Shown piece after piece: positions 1-8,853 of a DNA stretch of 64,000 nt; within the stretch, counting starts at the first letter, position 1, and each line of letters opens with the position of its first letter. The notes under the pieces were generated by a model. The model was not told the origin of the DNA. It worked only from the letters and a program-made list of their open reading frames with translations, and searched no databases. The stretch comes from Mycolicibacterium chlorophenolicum. GTDB lineage: Bacteria; Actinomycetota; Actinomycetes; Mycobacteriales; Mycobacteriaceae. Both the position numbers and the translations under genes were made by a program. Location: the NCBI RefSeq assembly GCF_001044235.1, contig NZ_JYNL01000001.1:991-64990 (forward strand). The letters are read 5' to 3'.

Positions 1-227
1 AGTTCGCGGAATCGGAACAGGATCTGGGTGCGTTTGGCCAGCGAGGTGTCCCGCCAGGCGGGGAACGCCGCGGCGGCGGCGTCGATCACGTGGCGCGCGT
101 CAGCGACCGACGCCAACGCCACCTGCCCGGTCACCACCCCCGTCGCCGGATTCGTCACCGGCGCAGAAGCTTCGCTACTTCCGGTGAACACCGCGTTGTC
201 GGCCCAATGGGAAATCGTGTTGGTCAT
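1..227 (-). CDS. mmsA: Methylmalonate-semialdehyde dehydrogenase (MmsA/IolA), N-terminal part, cut by window edge
   Basis: Only the first 75 or so residues are present, reading off the left edge. The N-terminus (MTNTISHWADN, then VTNPATGVVTGQVALASVADAR and AAAAAFPAWRDTSLAKR) is typical of CoA-acylating methylmalonate/malonate-semialdehyde dehydrogenases. The enzyme turns malonate semialdehyde, the last C3 product of inositol breakdown, into acetyl-CoA and CO2. An AGAAGGAAC ribosome site lies upstream of the ATG at 227. It is the last visible gene of the minus-strand iol operon, 18 bp after iolG, which supports the inositol role over a valine-only role. Catalytic residues are outside the window. 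Confidence 0.88.
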   Translation of the reverse strand, partial: MTNTISHWADNAVFTGSSEASAPVTNPATGVVTGQVALASVADARHVIDAAAAAFPAWRDTSLAKRTQILFRFRE

Positions 228-245
228 GTCGTTGTTCCTTCTGTC

Positions 246-1253
246 TCAGGGCTTGAGGTCTGCGAGCTGCACGTCGACGGGCAGACCGGTGTCGAGGGAT
301 TCGACGCCCGCGGCGCACACCGCGGCCGCCGCGTAGCCGTCCCAGGCGGTGGGCCCGTCTACGTTGCGCCCGCTGCGCACCGCGTCGACCCACCGCTGGA
401 TCTCGGTGTCGTAGGCGCGGCCGAACCGTTCGCGGAATCCGGGGGTGATCCGGCCGCCCCAGGTTCCGGGTGCGGACTTGCGGATCAGCCCGACGTCCAG
501 ACCGATCATCGCGCTGCCGCGCTCGCCGACCACCTCGGTGCGCACCTCGTAGGCCACGCCGGTGGTGACGAACAACTCGACGTCGACGTGCCGGCCGCTC
601 ACCGTCTTCAGGATCGCGATCTGCGGATCGATGACGCCGTCGGGCGCACCGGGATTCGACGCCGGGCGGACGATCTGCACGCTGGCGATCTCCTCGCCGA
701 ACAGAAACCGGGTCACATCGACCTCGTGCACCAACGAGTCCTTGACGATCAACGAGCTGTCGAAGTAACTGGGCACGCTCGGGTTGCGGTGCACACAGTG
801 CATCACCAGCGGAGTGCCCAGCTCGCCACCGTCGAGCAGCGCCTTGAGCGCCATGTACTCCTCGTCGAACCGCCGCATGAACCCGACCTGGATCAGCGGG
901 CGCTGCAGCTCGGCCTCCCGCCTGGCGATCTCCAGCGACGTGGAAACGTCTGTGGTCAAGGGCTTTTCGCACATCACGGGCTTGCCGTGCTCCAGGCACG
1001 CCAGCAGCTGCTTCTCGTGGGTGCTGCCCGGGGTGGCCAGCACCACGGCGTCCACGTCGGCGTCGGCGATGGCGTCCAACGGGTCGGACACCGCACGGCA
1101 GCCGTCGATCTCGGACGCGATCTGTTCGGCCTTCTCCGCGACGAAGTCGTTGACGACCGTCACCCGCGCCCCGGAGATCCGGGACGTTATGCGGGCGACG
1201 TGGTCGGCGCCCATCACTCCGACACCGAGCACGGCGACCCTGAGGTCGGACAT
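246..1253 (-). CDS. iolG: Inositol 2-dehydrogenase (Gfo/Idh/MocA family)
   Basis: 335 residues. NAD-dependent oxidation of myo-inositol to 2-keto-myo-inositol (scyllo-inosose), cytoplasmic. The N-terminal Rossmann motif is GVGVMG (residues 10-15). The signature MCEKP (94-98) and the triad K97, D172, H176 match the catalytic residues of the Bacillus inositol dehydrogenase family. The ATG at 1253 is chosen because the Rossmann strand begins at once after it. The same frame is open much further upstream, but only as an overlap with iolD. The gap from iolD is 5 bp. A second IolG-like protein lies at 21952-22956, so the two may divide stereoisomers between them. Confidence 0.88.
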   Translation of the reverse strand: MSDLRVAVLGVGVMGADHVARITSRISGARVTVVNDFVAEKAEQIASEIDGCRAVSDPLDAIADADVDAVVLATPGSTHEKQLLACLEHGKPVMCEKPLTTDVSTSLEIARREAELQRPLIQVGFMRRFDEEYMALKALLDGGELGTPLVMHCVHRNPSVPSYFDSSLIVKDSLVHEVDVTRFLFGEEIASVQIVRPASNPGAPDGVIDPQIAILKTVSGRHVDVELFVTTGVAYEVRTEVVGERGSAMIGLDVGLIRKSAPGTWGGRITPGFRERFGRAYDTEIQRWVDAVRSGRNVDGPTAWDGYAAAAVCAAGVESLDTGLPVDVQLADLKP

Positions 1254-1258
1254 GCCCG

Positions 1259-3205
1259 TCACTCCGACGGCCTGATCAGCGGACGCTGGACCTTCTTCCA
1301 GTCCGCGTACCGCTGGTAGGCCTGCTGCGTCGATTCGAGCGAGGACACCTCGCTGACCGGGACGTCCCACCAGGAGTGGCTGTCGGGGGCGTAGATCAGC
1401 GGGTCGGTCTCGACGTAGATCACCGTGATGCGGTCGGCGGCCTTGGCGACCTTGACCGCATCGGCGAACTCGGCAGCCGTCGTCACCTTGATGACCTCGG
1501 CGCCCAGGCTCGCCGCGTTGGCAGCCAGATCGACCGGCAGGGTGTCGCCGTCGAGCCGGCCGTCCTCGCTGCGATAGCGGTAGGCGGTGCCGAATCGCTG
1601 AGAGCCCAACGACTCCGACAGCCCGCCGATCGAGGCGAACCCGTGGTTCTGCACCAGCACCGGGATGATCTTGACGCCCTCCTGCACGGCGGTCACGATC
1701 TCCGTGGCCATCATCAGATAGGAGCCGTCGCCGACCATGACGAACACGTCGCGGTCGGGCGCAGCCATCCGCACCCCGATACCTCCGGCGATCTCGTAGC
1801 CCATGCAGGAGTAGCCGTACTCGACGTGATAGCCCTTGCGGTCGCGCATCCGCCACAGCTTGTGAAGATCCCCGGGCATCGATCCGGCCGCGCACACCAC
1901 CACGTCGCGCGGGTCGGACAGGGTGTTCACCAGGCCGATCACCTGATTCTGGTTGAGCGCGGCGCCGTCGTCGGTGCGGTACACCCCCGAGACCGTGTCG
2001 TTCCACTCGGCCATCAGTTCGGCTGTCCGGGACCGGTATTCGTCGCCGACGGTGTAGTCGCCGACCGCGGCGGCGAGCGCCTCGAGGGCTTCGCGGGCGT
2101 CGGCGACGACGCTGATGCCGCCCTGCTTGACCGCGTCCAGCGACGTGACGTTGACGTTGACGAACCGCACGTCGGGGTTGTTGAAGGCGGTCCGCGATGC
2201 CGACGTGAAGTCGCTGTAGCGGGTGCCGATGCCGATGATCACGTCGGCCTCGCCGGCCAACGCGTTGGCGGCCGTCGTGCCGGTGGATCCGACCGCACCG
2301 ACCGACTGCGGATGCTCGTGCAGCAGCGATCCCTTGCCGGCCTGGCTCTCGCACACCGGGATTCCGGTCTGCGCCGCGAACTGCGCCAGAGCGTCATCGG
2401 CGCCGGAGTAGATGACGCCGCCGCCGGCCACGATCAGCGGCTTGCGCGCCGAGCGCACCACCTCGGCGGCACGGGCGATCACCGACCGCTCGACCGGCGG
2501 CCGGGCGATGTGCCAGGTGCGTTCGGCGAACAGCGATTCCGGCCAGTCGTGGGCCTGCGCCTGGACGTCCTGCGGCAGCGACACCGTCGCCGCGCCCGTC
2601 TCGGCGGGGTCGGTCAGCACCCGCATCGCACCGAGCAGGGCGGCGGGCAGCTGCTCGGGACGCCACACCCGGTCGAAGTACCGGGACAGCGGCTTGAACG
2701 CGTCGTTGACCGTCACGTCGCCGCTCGAGGGCAACTCCAGTTCCTGCAGCACCGGCGAACTCACCCGCGTCGCGAACGTGTCCGACGGCAGCAGCAGCAC
2801 CGGTAGCCGGTTGATCGTGGCCAGGGCCGCGCCGGTGAGCATATTGGACGAGCCGGGGCCGATGCTGGCGGTGACCGCCCAGGCCTGCAGCCGGTCCTGC
2901 TGGCGGGCATAGGCCACCGCCGTGTGCACCATCGCCTGCTCGTTGCGGCCGAGCACGTACTTCAGTCCCGGCTCGACGCCGGCCTCGTGGGCTTCGACCT
3001 CATCCTGCAGCAGAGCCTGCCCGATGCCGGCCACGTTGCCGTGCCCGAAGATGCCCAGGCATCCGGCGAAGAACTTGTGCCGCTGCCCGTCCCGCTCGAC
3101 GTACTGGTTGGCCAGGAAGCGGACGGTCGCCTGGGCGACGGTGAGTCGCACCGTCGGTTCGGTGTCGGCGAGCTTCTCGGTCGACTTCGGCGCGGTGGAA
3201 ACCAC
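1259..3205 (-). CDS. iolD: 3D-(3,5/4)-trihydroxycyclohexane-1,2-dione acylhydrolase (IolD)
   Basis: 648 residues, the normal length for IolD. A thiamine-diphosphate enzyme that hydrolyses the ring of trihydroxycyclohexane-1,2-dione to 5-deoxy-D-glucuronate. The N-terminal pyrimidine-binding domain has the run RNEQAMVHTAVAYAR near residue 90. A central Rossmann-like domain follows, then a C-terminal domain with the ThDP/Mg motif starting GDGSYLMM (492-499) and ending near NHGFASIGG. It sits 3 bp after iolB and 5 bp before iolG, clearly co-transcribed. Acetolactate-synthase-like enzymes share this fold, but the iol neighbours and the length make IolD the best call. Confidence 0.92.
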   Translation of the reverse strand: MVSTAPKSTEKLADTEPTVRLTVAQATVRFLANQYVERDGQRHKFFAGCLGIFGHGNVAGIGQALLQDEVEAHEAGVEPGLKYVLGRNEQAMVHTAVAYARQQDRLQAWAVTASIGPGSSNMLTGAALATINRLPVLLLPSDTFATRVSSPVLQELELPSSGDVTVNDAFKPLSRYFDRVWRPEQLPAALLGAMRVLTDPAETGAATVSLPQDVQAQAHDWPESLFAERTWHIARPPVERSVIARAAEVVRSARKPLIVAGGGVIYSGADDALAQFAAQTGIPVCESQAGKGSLLHEHPQSVGAVGSTGTTAANALAGEADVIIGIGTRYSDFTSASRTAFNNPDVRFVNVNVTSLDAVKQGGISVVADAREALEALAAAVGDYTVGDEYRSRTAELMAEWNDTVSGVYRTDDGAALNQNQVIGLVNTLSDPRDVVVCAAGSMPGDLHKLWRMRDRKGYHVEYGYSCMGYEIAGGIGVRMAAPDRDVFVMVGDGSYLMMATEIVTAVQEGVKIIPVLVQNHGFASIGGLSESLGSQRFGTAYRYRSEDGRLDGDTLPVDLAANAASLGAEVIKVTTAAEFADAVKVAKAADRITVIYVETDPLIYAPDSHSWWDVPVSEVSSLESTQQAYQRYADWKKVQRPLIRPSE

Positions 3206-3208
3206 GGT

Positions 3209-4111
3209 TCAGTCTCCTATCCAGCCGGCGGAGCCGGCGTGTTCAGTGGCGGAGGACGGGGTGAAGGGAAGGCGCGGGTCCACCTGTTGGTGCTCCCAGC
3301 TGCCGCGCAACCAGGTGTGGGCGGGGTCGTCACAGATCATCCAGGCGCGGGTGGGTCCCGAGCCGGCCATCACGTTGAGGTAGTACATGTGGTGCCCCGG
3401 CGCGGCGATGGACGGGCCGTGATAGCCGTGCGGCACCAGCACGACGTCGCCGGTCCGCACCTCCTCGAGCACCTCGATGGGCCGCTCAGGTGTGCCGTAG
3501 ACGCGGTGATAACCGAATCCCGTTGTGCCGGCGGGGCTGTCGTCGATCTCGAAGTAGTAGATCTCCTCGAGCTGGGTCTCCACGTCGGTGTTCTCGTCGT
3601 GCTTGTGCGCGGGATAGCTCGACCAGTTGCCGCCGGGCGTGAGCACCTCGCACGCGATCAGCGAATCCGCCTCGAACGTCGTCGCGGTACCGAAGTTGTG
3701 CACCTCGCGGCTGCAGTTGCCTGCACCGCGCAGCTCGACCGGCACGTCGGCCGCGGCCACCCGCCGGTTCGGGAACGACGCCGATGCCCGGGCGCCGCAG
3801 ATCGCGATCCGGCCGCGGCCCGAGAGGGTGTACTCCTGACCGATGCCGAGGTAGACCATGTCGGCGGGTCCATCGAACACCGAGACCCGTGGCGACAGCG
3901 CGAACGTCTCACCGGCGCACTCGACGGTCGCGGCACCGGCGAGTGGCAGGATCATCACCTCGGTGCCCTCGGTGGCCAGCGACACCTCGCCACCGTCACC
4001 GAGATCGAGCACGTGCAGGGAGGATTCGGCCCAGCCCGCATCTTCGGGGGTGATCGCGACCGTGAACGGCGCGGCGGCGCTGTTGGCGGGGATGTAGAGC
4101 TTCGAGTTCAT
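3209..4111 (-). CDS. iolB: 5-deoxy-glucuronate isomerase (IolB)
   Basis: 300 residues. Isomerises 5-deoxy-D-glucuronate to 5-keto-2-deoxy-D-gluconate (DKG). This is a double cupin. The metal-binding set in the C-terminal cupin is visible as HKHD (H169, H171), the Glu pair in QLEEIYYF (about 182-183) and a third site around HGYHGP (228-231). The ATG at 4111 shares ATGA with the stop of the upstream gene, so the two are translationally coupled. The reading frame runs further upstream, but that part lacks family similarity. Confidence 0.91.
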   Translation of the reverse strand: MNSKLYIPANSAAAPFTVAITPEDAGWAESSLHVLDLGDGGEVSLATEGTEVMILPLAGAATVECAGETFALSPRVSVFDGPADMVYLGIGQEYTLSGRGRIAICGARASASFPNRRVAAADVPVELRGAGNCSREVHNFGTATTFEADSLIACEVLTPGGNWSSYPAHKHDENTDVETQLEEIYYFEIDDSPAGTTGFGYHRVYGTPERPIEVLEEVRTGDVVLVPHGYHGPSIAAPGHHMYYLNVMAGSGPTRAWMICDDPAHTWLRGSWEHQQVDPRLPFTPSSATEHAGSAGWIGD

Positions 4112-4992
4112 CGGACCATCGCCACCGCGGTCGCGACGGCCGAGCTGACGTCGTCGTCGGGAGGGTACAGCAGGGTGCGGCCGACGATCAGCCCGCGCAC
4201 CGACGGCAAAGCGAGCGCCTTCTCCCAGCTCGCGAACGCCTCGTCGGGGTCCGTCGGGTCGCCGCCGAGCAGCAGGGTGGGCATGGTGGTGGAGTCCATC
4301 ACCCGGTCCATCTCGTCGACCACGGGGAGCTTCATCCACGTGTAGGCCGACGTGGAGCCCAGGCCCTGACCGATGTGCACCGACTTGATCACCGCATCCG
4401 GCGACAGGTCGTTGCGGACCTTGCCGTTGACGCGCGACGACATGAACGGCTCCAGCATGGCGATCAGCCCGTGCGCGGCGAGCTCGTCGACGGCCTGGGC
4501 GCACGATGCCAGCGTGGCGACGGTGCCCGGGTCGTCGAGATCGATGCGGCACAGCATCTTTCCGCCGTTCATGTTGGCCGCTGCGGTGGACGCGGCCGTG
4601 GCACCGGTCATCCGGTCGTCGAGCTCGAACGACGAACCCGCCAGACCGCCGCGGTTGAACGAACTGAACACGACCTTGTCCTCGAGCGCGCCGAGCAGCA
4701 CCAGGTCATCGAGGATGTCGGCGGTGGCCAGCACCCCGTCCACCCCCGGATCGGCCAGCGCCGCGCGCAGCCGGTCGAGCAGATCGGTGCGGCTGTTCAT
4801 CGCGGTCGGACGCGAGCCGACGGCCAGTGCGCCGCGCGCGGGATGGTCGGCGGCGACGATCATCAGGCGGCCGTTGCCGCGCGTCGTCGGCCGGGTGGTG
4901 CGGCTCTGCCACGCCCGGGCGACGGCGCCGGGATCGGTGGCCCGCAGATCGGTGATGGCCGAATAGTCGCGGCAGAGGGCGGTTTCAGACAT
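4108..4992 (-). CDS. Cgl0159-type (beta/alpha)8 aldolase-like protein of the iol operon
   Basis: 294 residues. It resembles the TIM-barrel proteins found in actinobacterial inositol clusters (Cgl0159 type, often labelled deoxyribose-phosphate aldolase). Visible landmarks are MIVAADHPARG (44-54), the Lys in MNGGKML near residue 148, and the ending GLIVGRTLLYPPDDD. Inference: it takes the IolJ step, splitting 2-deoxy-5-keto-gluconate-6-phosphate into dihydroxyacetone phosphate and malonate semialdehyde, because no other aldolase is in the operon. GAGGAAG precedes the ATG at 4992. It overlaps iolC by 8 bp and iolB by 4 bp. Confidence 0.78.
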   Translation of the reverse strand: MSETALCRDYSAITDLRATDPGAVARAWQSRTTRPTTRGNGRLMIVAADHPARGALAVGSRPTAMNSRTDLLDRLRAALADPGVDGVLATADILDDLVLLGALEDKVVFSSFNRGGLAGSSFELDDRMTGATAASTAAANMNGGKMLCRIDLDDPGTVATLASCAQAVDELAAHGLIAMLEPFMSSRVNGKVRNDLSPDAVIKSVHIGQGLGSTSAYTWMKLPVVDEMDRVMDSTTMPTLLLGGDPTDPDEAFASWEKALALPSVRGLIVGRTLLYPPDDDVSSAVATAVAMVR

Positions 4993-5953
4993 TGACGGCT
5001 TCCTCTGCGGTTTGTTCGGCCAGTTCGGCGACCTCGGTGGCCGTCGGCATGGCGGTCGAGCATTCGAGCCGGCCGGCGACGATGGCGCCCGCGGCGTTGG
5101 CGTAGCGCAGGGTCTTCTCGAGCGACCAACCGTGGAGCAGTCCGTGGCACAGGCTGCCGCCGAACGCATCGCCGGCGCCGAGGCCGTTGACGACGTCGAC
5201 CTCGTTGGGTGCCACGGTCACCGACGACCGGCGGCTCTTGCCGAGTACGCCCCGCGGACCCTGCTTGACGATGGCCAGCTCGACGCCGAGGTCGAGCAGC
5301 GCGTCGGCCGCCTTGTGCGGATTCGACTCGCCGACGGCGATCTCGCACTCCTCACGGTTGCCGACGGCGACGGTGACGTGCGACAGCGCCTTGCGCACCT
5401 GTTCGGTGGCGGCGGCGGGGGAGTCCCAGAACATCGGCCGGAAGTCGAGATCCAGCACGGTGAGAGGGCGGCGTTCGCGCGCCTCCCAGGCCGCGAAATG
5501 TGCACTGCGGCTGGGCTCTTCGGACAACCCAGTGACCGTGGCCCAGAACAGGCGCGCCGAGCGCACCGCGTCGGCGTCGATCTCGTCGGGGCGGATCTGC
5601 AGGTCAGGTGCGCTGGGCTTGCGGTAGAAGTACAGCGGAAAGTCGTCGGGAGGGAAGATCTCGCAGAACGTCACCGGCGTCGGGAACTCACCGTGGGTGG
5701 AGACGAACCGGTTGTCCACCCCCAGGCGGGCGAGCTCGTTGCGCACGAACCGGCCGAACGGGTCGTCGCCGGCTCCCGAGATCAGGGCCGTGCGGTTGCC
5801 CAGCCGGGCCGCGGCGACGGCGACGTTGGCGGCGCTGCCCCCGAGGAACTTGCCGAAGGACTCGACGTCTTCGAGGCCGACGCCGACCTGAAGGGGATAC
5901 ACGTCGACGCCGCTGCGCCCGATGGCGAGCACGTCATATGGCTGATTGGTCAT
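4985..5953 (-). CDS. iolC: 5-dehydro-2-deoxygluconokinase (IolC), PfkB family
   Basis: 322 residues. Phosphorylates 5-keto-2-deoxygluconate before aldol cleavage. The ribokinase/PfkB fold shows the N-terminal glycine run GKFLGGSAANVAVAAARLG (about 35-52) and the C-terminal signature GLGAGDAFGGS with catalytic Asp near 262. It is the first gene of the minus-strand operon, with a promoter region running to the GntR gene. GTG (5956) and ATG (5953) are adjacent in frame; I take the ATG. GGAG lies 9 nt before it. The 23-bp dyad at 6018-6040 is about 65 bp upstream. Confidence 0.89.
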   Translation of the reverse strand: MTNQPYDVLAIGRSGVDVYPLQVGVGLEDVESFGKFLGGSAANVAVAAARLGNRTALISGAGDDPFGRFVRNELARLGVDNRFVSTHGEFPTPVTFCEIFPPDDFPLYFYRKPSAPDLQIRPDEIDADAVRSARLFWATVTGLSEEPSRSAHFAAWEARERRPLTVLDLDFRPMFWDSPAAATEQVRKALSHVTVAVGNREECEIAVGESNPHKAADALLDLGVELAIVKQGPRGVLGKSRRSSVTVAPNEVDVVNGLGAGDAFGGSLCHGLLHGWSLEKTLRYANAAGAIVAGRLECSTAMPTATEVAELAEQTAEEAVNV

Positions 5954-6017
5954 CACAAGTCACTCCGACGGATAGGTGTGGGTGGCTGTTATGACTGTGC
6001 CTCCCGCCACACCATCA

Positions 6018-6040
6018 TGTCAATACTTTGTCCTGACATT
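6018..6040. promoter_or_regulatory. Probable GntR (IolR-like) operator, site 1
   Basis: A 23-bp imperfect palindrome with the pattern ATGTCA-N2-AC-N3-GT-N2-TGACAT, centred at 6029, lies between the divergent iolC operon and the GntR regulator. Its reverse complement matches the site at 7719-7741 at 21 of 23 positions, and no other copy was noticed. A further TTGTCAA half site follows at 6050-6056. A TTGACA read on the minus strand falls inside the dyad, so the bound protein could block a -35 element. Binding by the neighbouring regulator is inferred. Confidence 0.75.
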
Positions 6041-6110
6041 CTATCTTGTTGTCAATCGGGTGTTACGCTTCCTCTGGCAAGCCCAGGGCAAACTCGAGAT
6101 CGGAGCCGCC

Positions 6111-6842
6111 GTGCCTCTGACCGTGGAGCTCGACAGGTCCAGTCCTGTCCCCCTCTACTATCAGCTCGCGCAGGCCATCGAGGCCGCCATCAGGGACGGT
6201 GAGCTCGCCCCGGGCGACCGCTTCGAAAACGAACTGGCGCTGGCCAAACGACTCTCGCTGTCGCGGCCGACGACCCGGCGCGCCATCCAGGAACTCGTCG
6301 ACAAGGGTCTGCTGGTGCGCAAACGCGGCGTCGGCACGCAGGTGGTGCAGAACCCGGTGCACCGCCGTGTGGAACTGACCAGCCTGTTCGACGACCTCGC
6401 CCGCGCGGGGCAGGAACCGACCACCACGCTCCTCGACTACCAGGTCGGGCCGCCCGAGGAAGATGTCGCGCGCGAGCTCAATCTGGCGCTGGACCGCGAG
6501 GTGGTGTCGATTCGCCGATTGCGGTGCGCCAACGGCGAGCCACTCGCGGTGATGACGAACTACCTGCCCGTCGAGATCGCCCCCGACGCCGAGGAACTCG
6601 AGAGCAGTGGGCTCTATCAGTCGTTGCGCGCGCGGGGCGTGCACATCCGGTTGGCACGCCAGCGGATCGGGGCCCGCGGCGCCACGCGCGCCGAGGCGCA
6701 GTTGCTCGACGAGAAGCCGAACGCGCCGTTGCTCACGATGGCGCGCACCGCGTTCGACGACTCGGGCGCGGCGGTCGAGTTCGGCAACCACTGCTATCGC
6801 GCGTCGCGGTACTACTTCGACACCACGCTCGTCGACCGCTAG
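6111..6842 (+). CDS. GntR/HutC-family transcriptional regulator of inositol catabolism
   Basis: 243 residues. Winged helix-turn-helix at about 15-75 (PVPLYYQLAQAI, then GDRFENELALAKRLSLSRPT and KRGVGTQVV). A UTRA ligand-binding domain follows at about 95-235, ending VEFGNHCYRASRYYFD. I chose the GTG at 6111 because GGAG lies 6 nt before it and the family begins here; in-frame GTG/ATG codons upstream would add 45 residues over the operator. Divergent from iolC, with a matching dyad at 6018 and another at 7719, so it probably represses both flanking units until an inositol intermediate binds. Its TAG stop shares CTAG with the next gene. Confidence 0.85.
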   Translation: MPLTVELDRSSPVPLYYQLAQAIEAAIRDGELAPGDRFENELALAKRLSLSRPTTRRAIQELVDKGLLVRKRGVGTQVVQNPVHRRVELTSLFDDLARAGQEPTTTLLDYQVGPPEEDVARELNLALDREVVSIRRLRCANGEPLAVMTNYLPVEIAPDAEELESSGLYQSLRARGVHIRLARQRIGARGATRAEAQLLDEKPNAPLLTMARTAFDDSGAAVEFGNHCYRASRYYFDTTLVDR

Positions 6843-7621
6843 GAGAACGCGGCGCGGAAGGCCTGGAGCGCGGCTTCGCTGCCCGCGGTGCCTGCGCCGG
6901 CCGCCCAGGCCTCCATGCCGATCGTCCCGCCGTAGCCCATCTCGCGCAGCGCGTCAGCAATCGCGGGATAGTTGATCTCGCCGGTGCCCGGCTCCTGCCG
7001 GCCCGGCACATCGGCCACCTGGATCTCGCCGATTGACGGCCCGCAGCGGCGCAGCAACTCGATCAGGTTCCCCTCGCCGATCTGCGCGTGGTAGAGGTCC
7101 AGCATCATCTTCACGTTGGGGTGCCCGACGCCTTCGACGAGTGCGAGCGTGTCCTTGGCGCGCGCCAGCGGGACGCCCGGGTGGTCGACGATCGTGTTGA
7201 GGTTCTCCACGACGAACGTCACGCCGGCCGCGGCGCCCAGCTCACCGAGGCGCTCGAGCGTGCGGGCGGCCGTCAGCCACATCTGACCGGTCGCCCGCTG
7301 TCGCGGCCTGGCCGCCTGCCCGTCCACCAGTTCGGCGGTGTGCACGTTCAGGCGTGAAACACCCAGTGTCGCAGCGGCTTTGATACTGAGATCCGCGGTG
7401 CGGACCACCTCGTCGCAGCTGTCCGGATCGATGAGATCGCCGTGCAGATATCCGGTCATCGATGTGAACACCGCACCCGTCGCGGCCAGCGCGTCGAGGT
7501 CTTTGTCGTGCCAGCTCCAGATCTCCGCCGCGAATCCGAGGTCGTGGATCCGCCTCACGCGATCGACGATCGGCAGGTCGCGGAACACCATCTCCGAGCA
7601 CACGGCCAGCTGAAAGCTCAT
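6839..7621 (-). CDS. TIM-barrel sugar isomerase/epimerase (Hyi-like)
   Basis: 260 residues. Xylose-isomerase-like TIM barrel resembling hydroxypyruvate isomerases and related epimerases. Landmarks are AVCSEMVFRDLP at the N-terminus, VVENLNT (metal Glu), MMLDLYHAQIGEGN (metal Asp/His), IGEIQVADVPGRQEPGTGEI and GMEAWAAG. It is transcribed away from the ABC importer across an intergenic dyad. It could act as an inosose isomerase or dehydratase in the pathway, since the adjacent operon has no IolE, but sequence favours a Hyi/IolI-like isomerase. Substrate unknown. Confidence 0.75.
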   Translation of the reverse strand: MSFQLAVCSEMVFRDLPIVDRVRRIHDLGFAAEIWSWHDKDLDALAATGAVFTSMTGYLHGDLIDPDSCDEVVRTADLSIKAAATLGVSRLNVHTAELVDGQAARPRQRATGQMWLTAARTLERLGELGAAAGVTFVVENLNTIVDHPGVPLARAKDTLALVEGVGHPNVKMMLDLYHAQIGEGNLIELLRRCGPSIGEIQVADVPGRQEPGTGEINYPAIADALREMGYGGTIGMEAWAAGAGTAGSEAALQAFRAAFS

Positions 7622-7718
7622 TGCAGTTCCCCATCCAGAGAGAAGCGGATCGTCGACGCGATCACGGCGTACTCGCGTGATCTGCGGCGATCGTAACCGG
7701 ATATGACTTGCAGTCCTA

Positions 7719-7741
7719 ATGTCAGGACAAAGTCTTGACTT
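7719..7741. promoter_or_regulatory. Probable GntR (IolR-like) operator, site 2
   Basis: The second copy of the 23-bp dyad (ATGTCA-N2-AC-N3-GT-N2-TGACTT) lies between the minus-strand isomerase and the plus-strand ABC importer. It differs from site 1 (reverse complement) at two positions. TTGACT at 7735-7740 could be a -35 box, with TATTAC at 7756-7761 as -10 (15-nt spacer), so the dyad overlaps the probable importer promoter. Shared operator use by the GntR regulator is inferred from the near identity. Confidence 0.75.
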
Positions 7742-7843
7742 TCCGTTGTGAGCCGTATTACATCACTTCTGAGGCGTGTCGCCCGGCACAGCCCCTCAGG
7801 GTTCGGTGAGGGCGGCGCGGGATCTCGAGGACAAGGAGATGTG

Positions 7844-8836
7844 ATGACGTTCAAGCGGCTTGCGGCACTCGCCGGGGCGGGCGTTCTGGCGGTGGGGATC
7901 GTGTCGTGCTCATCGACCGGCGGCAAGCCCGCGGGCTCGGGTGACGGCGGCAGTGGCGGTGGCACCGTCGACACGCCGCGGATGACGATCGCGATGATCA
8001 CCCACGAGGTGCCGGGTGACTCGTTCTGGGATCTGATCCGCAAGGGCGCCGAGACGGCGGCCAAGAAGGACAACATCGAACTCCGCTACTCCAACGACCC
8101 CGAGGCGCCCAACCAGGCCAACCTGGTGCAGAGCGCACTCGACAGCGGCGTCGACGGCATCGCGCTCACGCTGGCCAAGCCCGACGCGATGGCGCCCGCG
8201 GTGAAAGCGGCGACCGACAAGGGGATTCCGGTGGTCGCCTTCAACTCCGGATTCGACAACTGGAAGTCGATGGGCGTGCAGGAGTACTTCGGCCAGGACG
8301 AGAAGCTGGCCGGCGTCTCGGCGGGGGAGAAGCTCAACGCCGACGGCGCCAAGAAGGTCGTCTGCGTCATCCAGGAGCAGGGCCAGGTCGCGCTCGAGTC
8401 CCGGTGCGCCGGCGTGACGCAGGGCTTCAAGGGTCAGACCGAACTGCTGAACGTCAACAGCAAGGACATGCCGTCGGTCGAATCGACGATCACCGCCAAG
8501 CTGCAGCAGGATCCGTCGGTCGACACGATCGTCGCGCTCGGCGCGCCCATCGCCCTGACCGCGGTCCAGTCGAAGAAGAACGCGGGCAGCAACGCCAAGA
8601 TCGTCACCTTCGACACCAACGCCGCGCTCGTCGACGCCATCAAGAGCGGTGACGTCCAGTGGGCCGTCGACCAACAGCCCTACCTGCAGGGCTATCTCGC
8701 CGTCGACGCGCTGTGGCTGTACCTGAACAACAAGAACCTGATCGGCGGAGGCCAGGCCACGCTGACCGGACCGTCGTTCATCGACAAGTCCAACATCGAC
8801 GCCGTGGCCGAACTGGCCAAGGGCGGCACCCGATAG
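7844..8836 (+). CDS. Sugar-type ABC transporter substrate-binding lipoprotein
   Basis: 330 residues. Exported lipoprotein: a positive N-terminus and a hydrophobic stretch end at the lipobox VGIVSC near residue 24, followed by a Ser/Gly-rich linker. The rest is a periplasmic-binding type I fold (ITHEVPGDSFWDLIRKGAE, GVDGIALTLAKPDA, GIPVVAFNSG), as in ribose/inositol binding proteins. The ATG at 7844 has AGGAG 6 nt upstream; the longer in-frame extension has no signal peptide logic. First gene of a three-gene importer downstream of operator site 2. Inositol or a related polyol is the inferred ligand. Confidence 0.88.
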   Translation: MTFKRLAALAGAGVLAVGIVSCSSTGGKPAGSGDGGSGGGTVDTPRMTIAMITHEVPGDSFWDLIRKGAETAAKKDNIELRYSNDPEAPNQANLVQSALDSGVDGIALTLAKPDAMAPAVKAATDKGIPVVAFNSGFDNWKSMGVQEYFGQDEKLAGVSAGEKLNADGAKKVVCVIQEQGQVALESRCAGVTQGFKGQTELLNVNSKDMPSVESTITAKLQQDPSVDTIVALGAPIALTAVQSKKNAGSNAKIVTFDTNAALVDAIKSGDVQWAVDQQPYLQGYLAVDALWLYLNNKNLIGGGQATLTGPSFIDKSNIDAVAELAKGGTR

Positions 8837-8853
8837 CACTGGGGGAGACTGAC

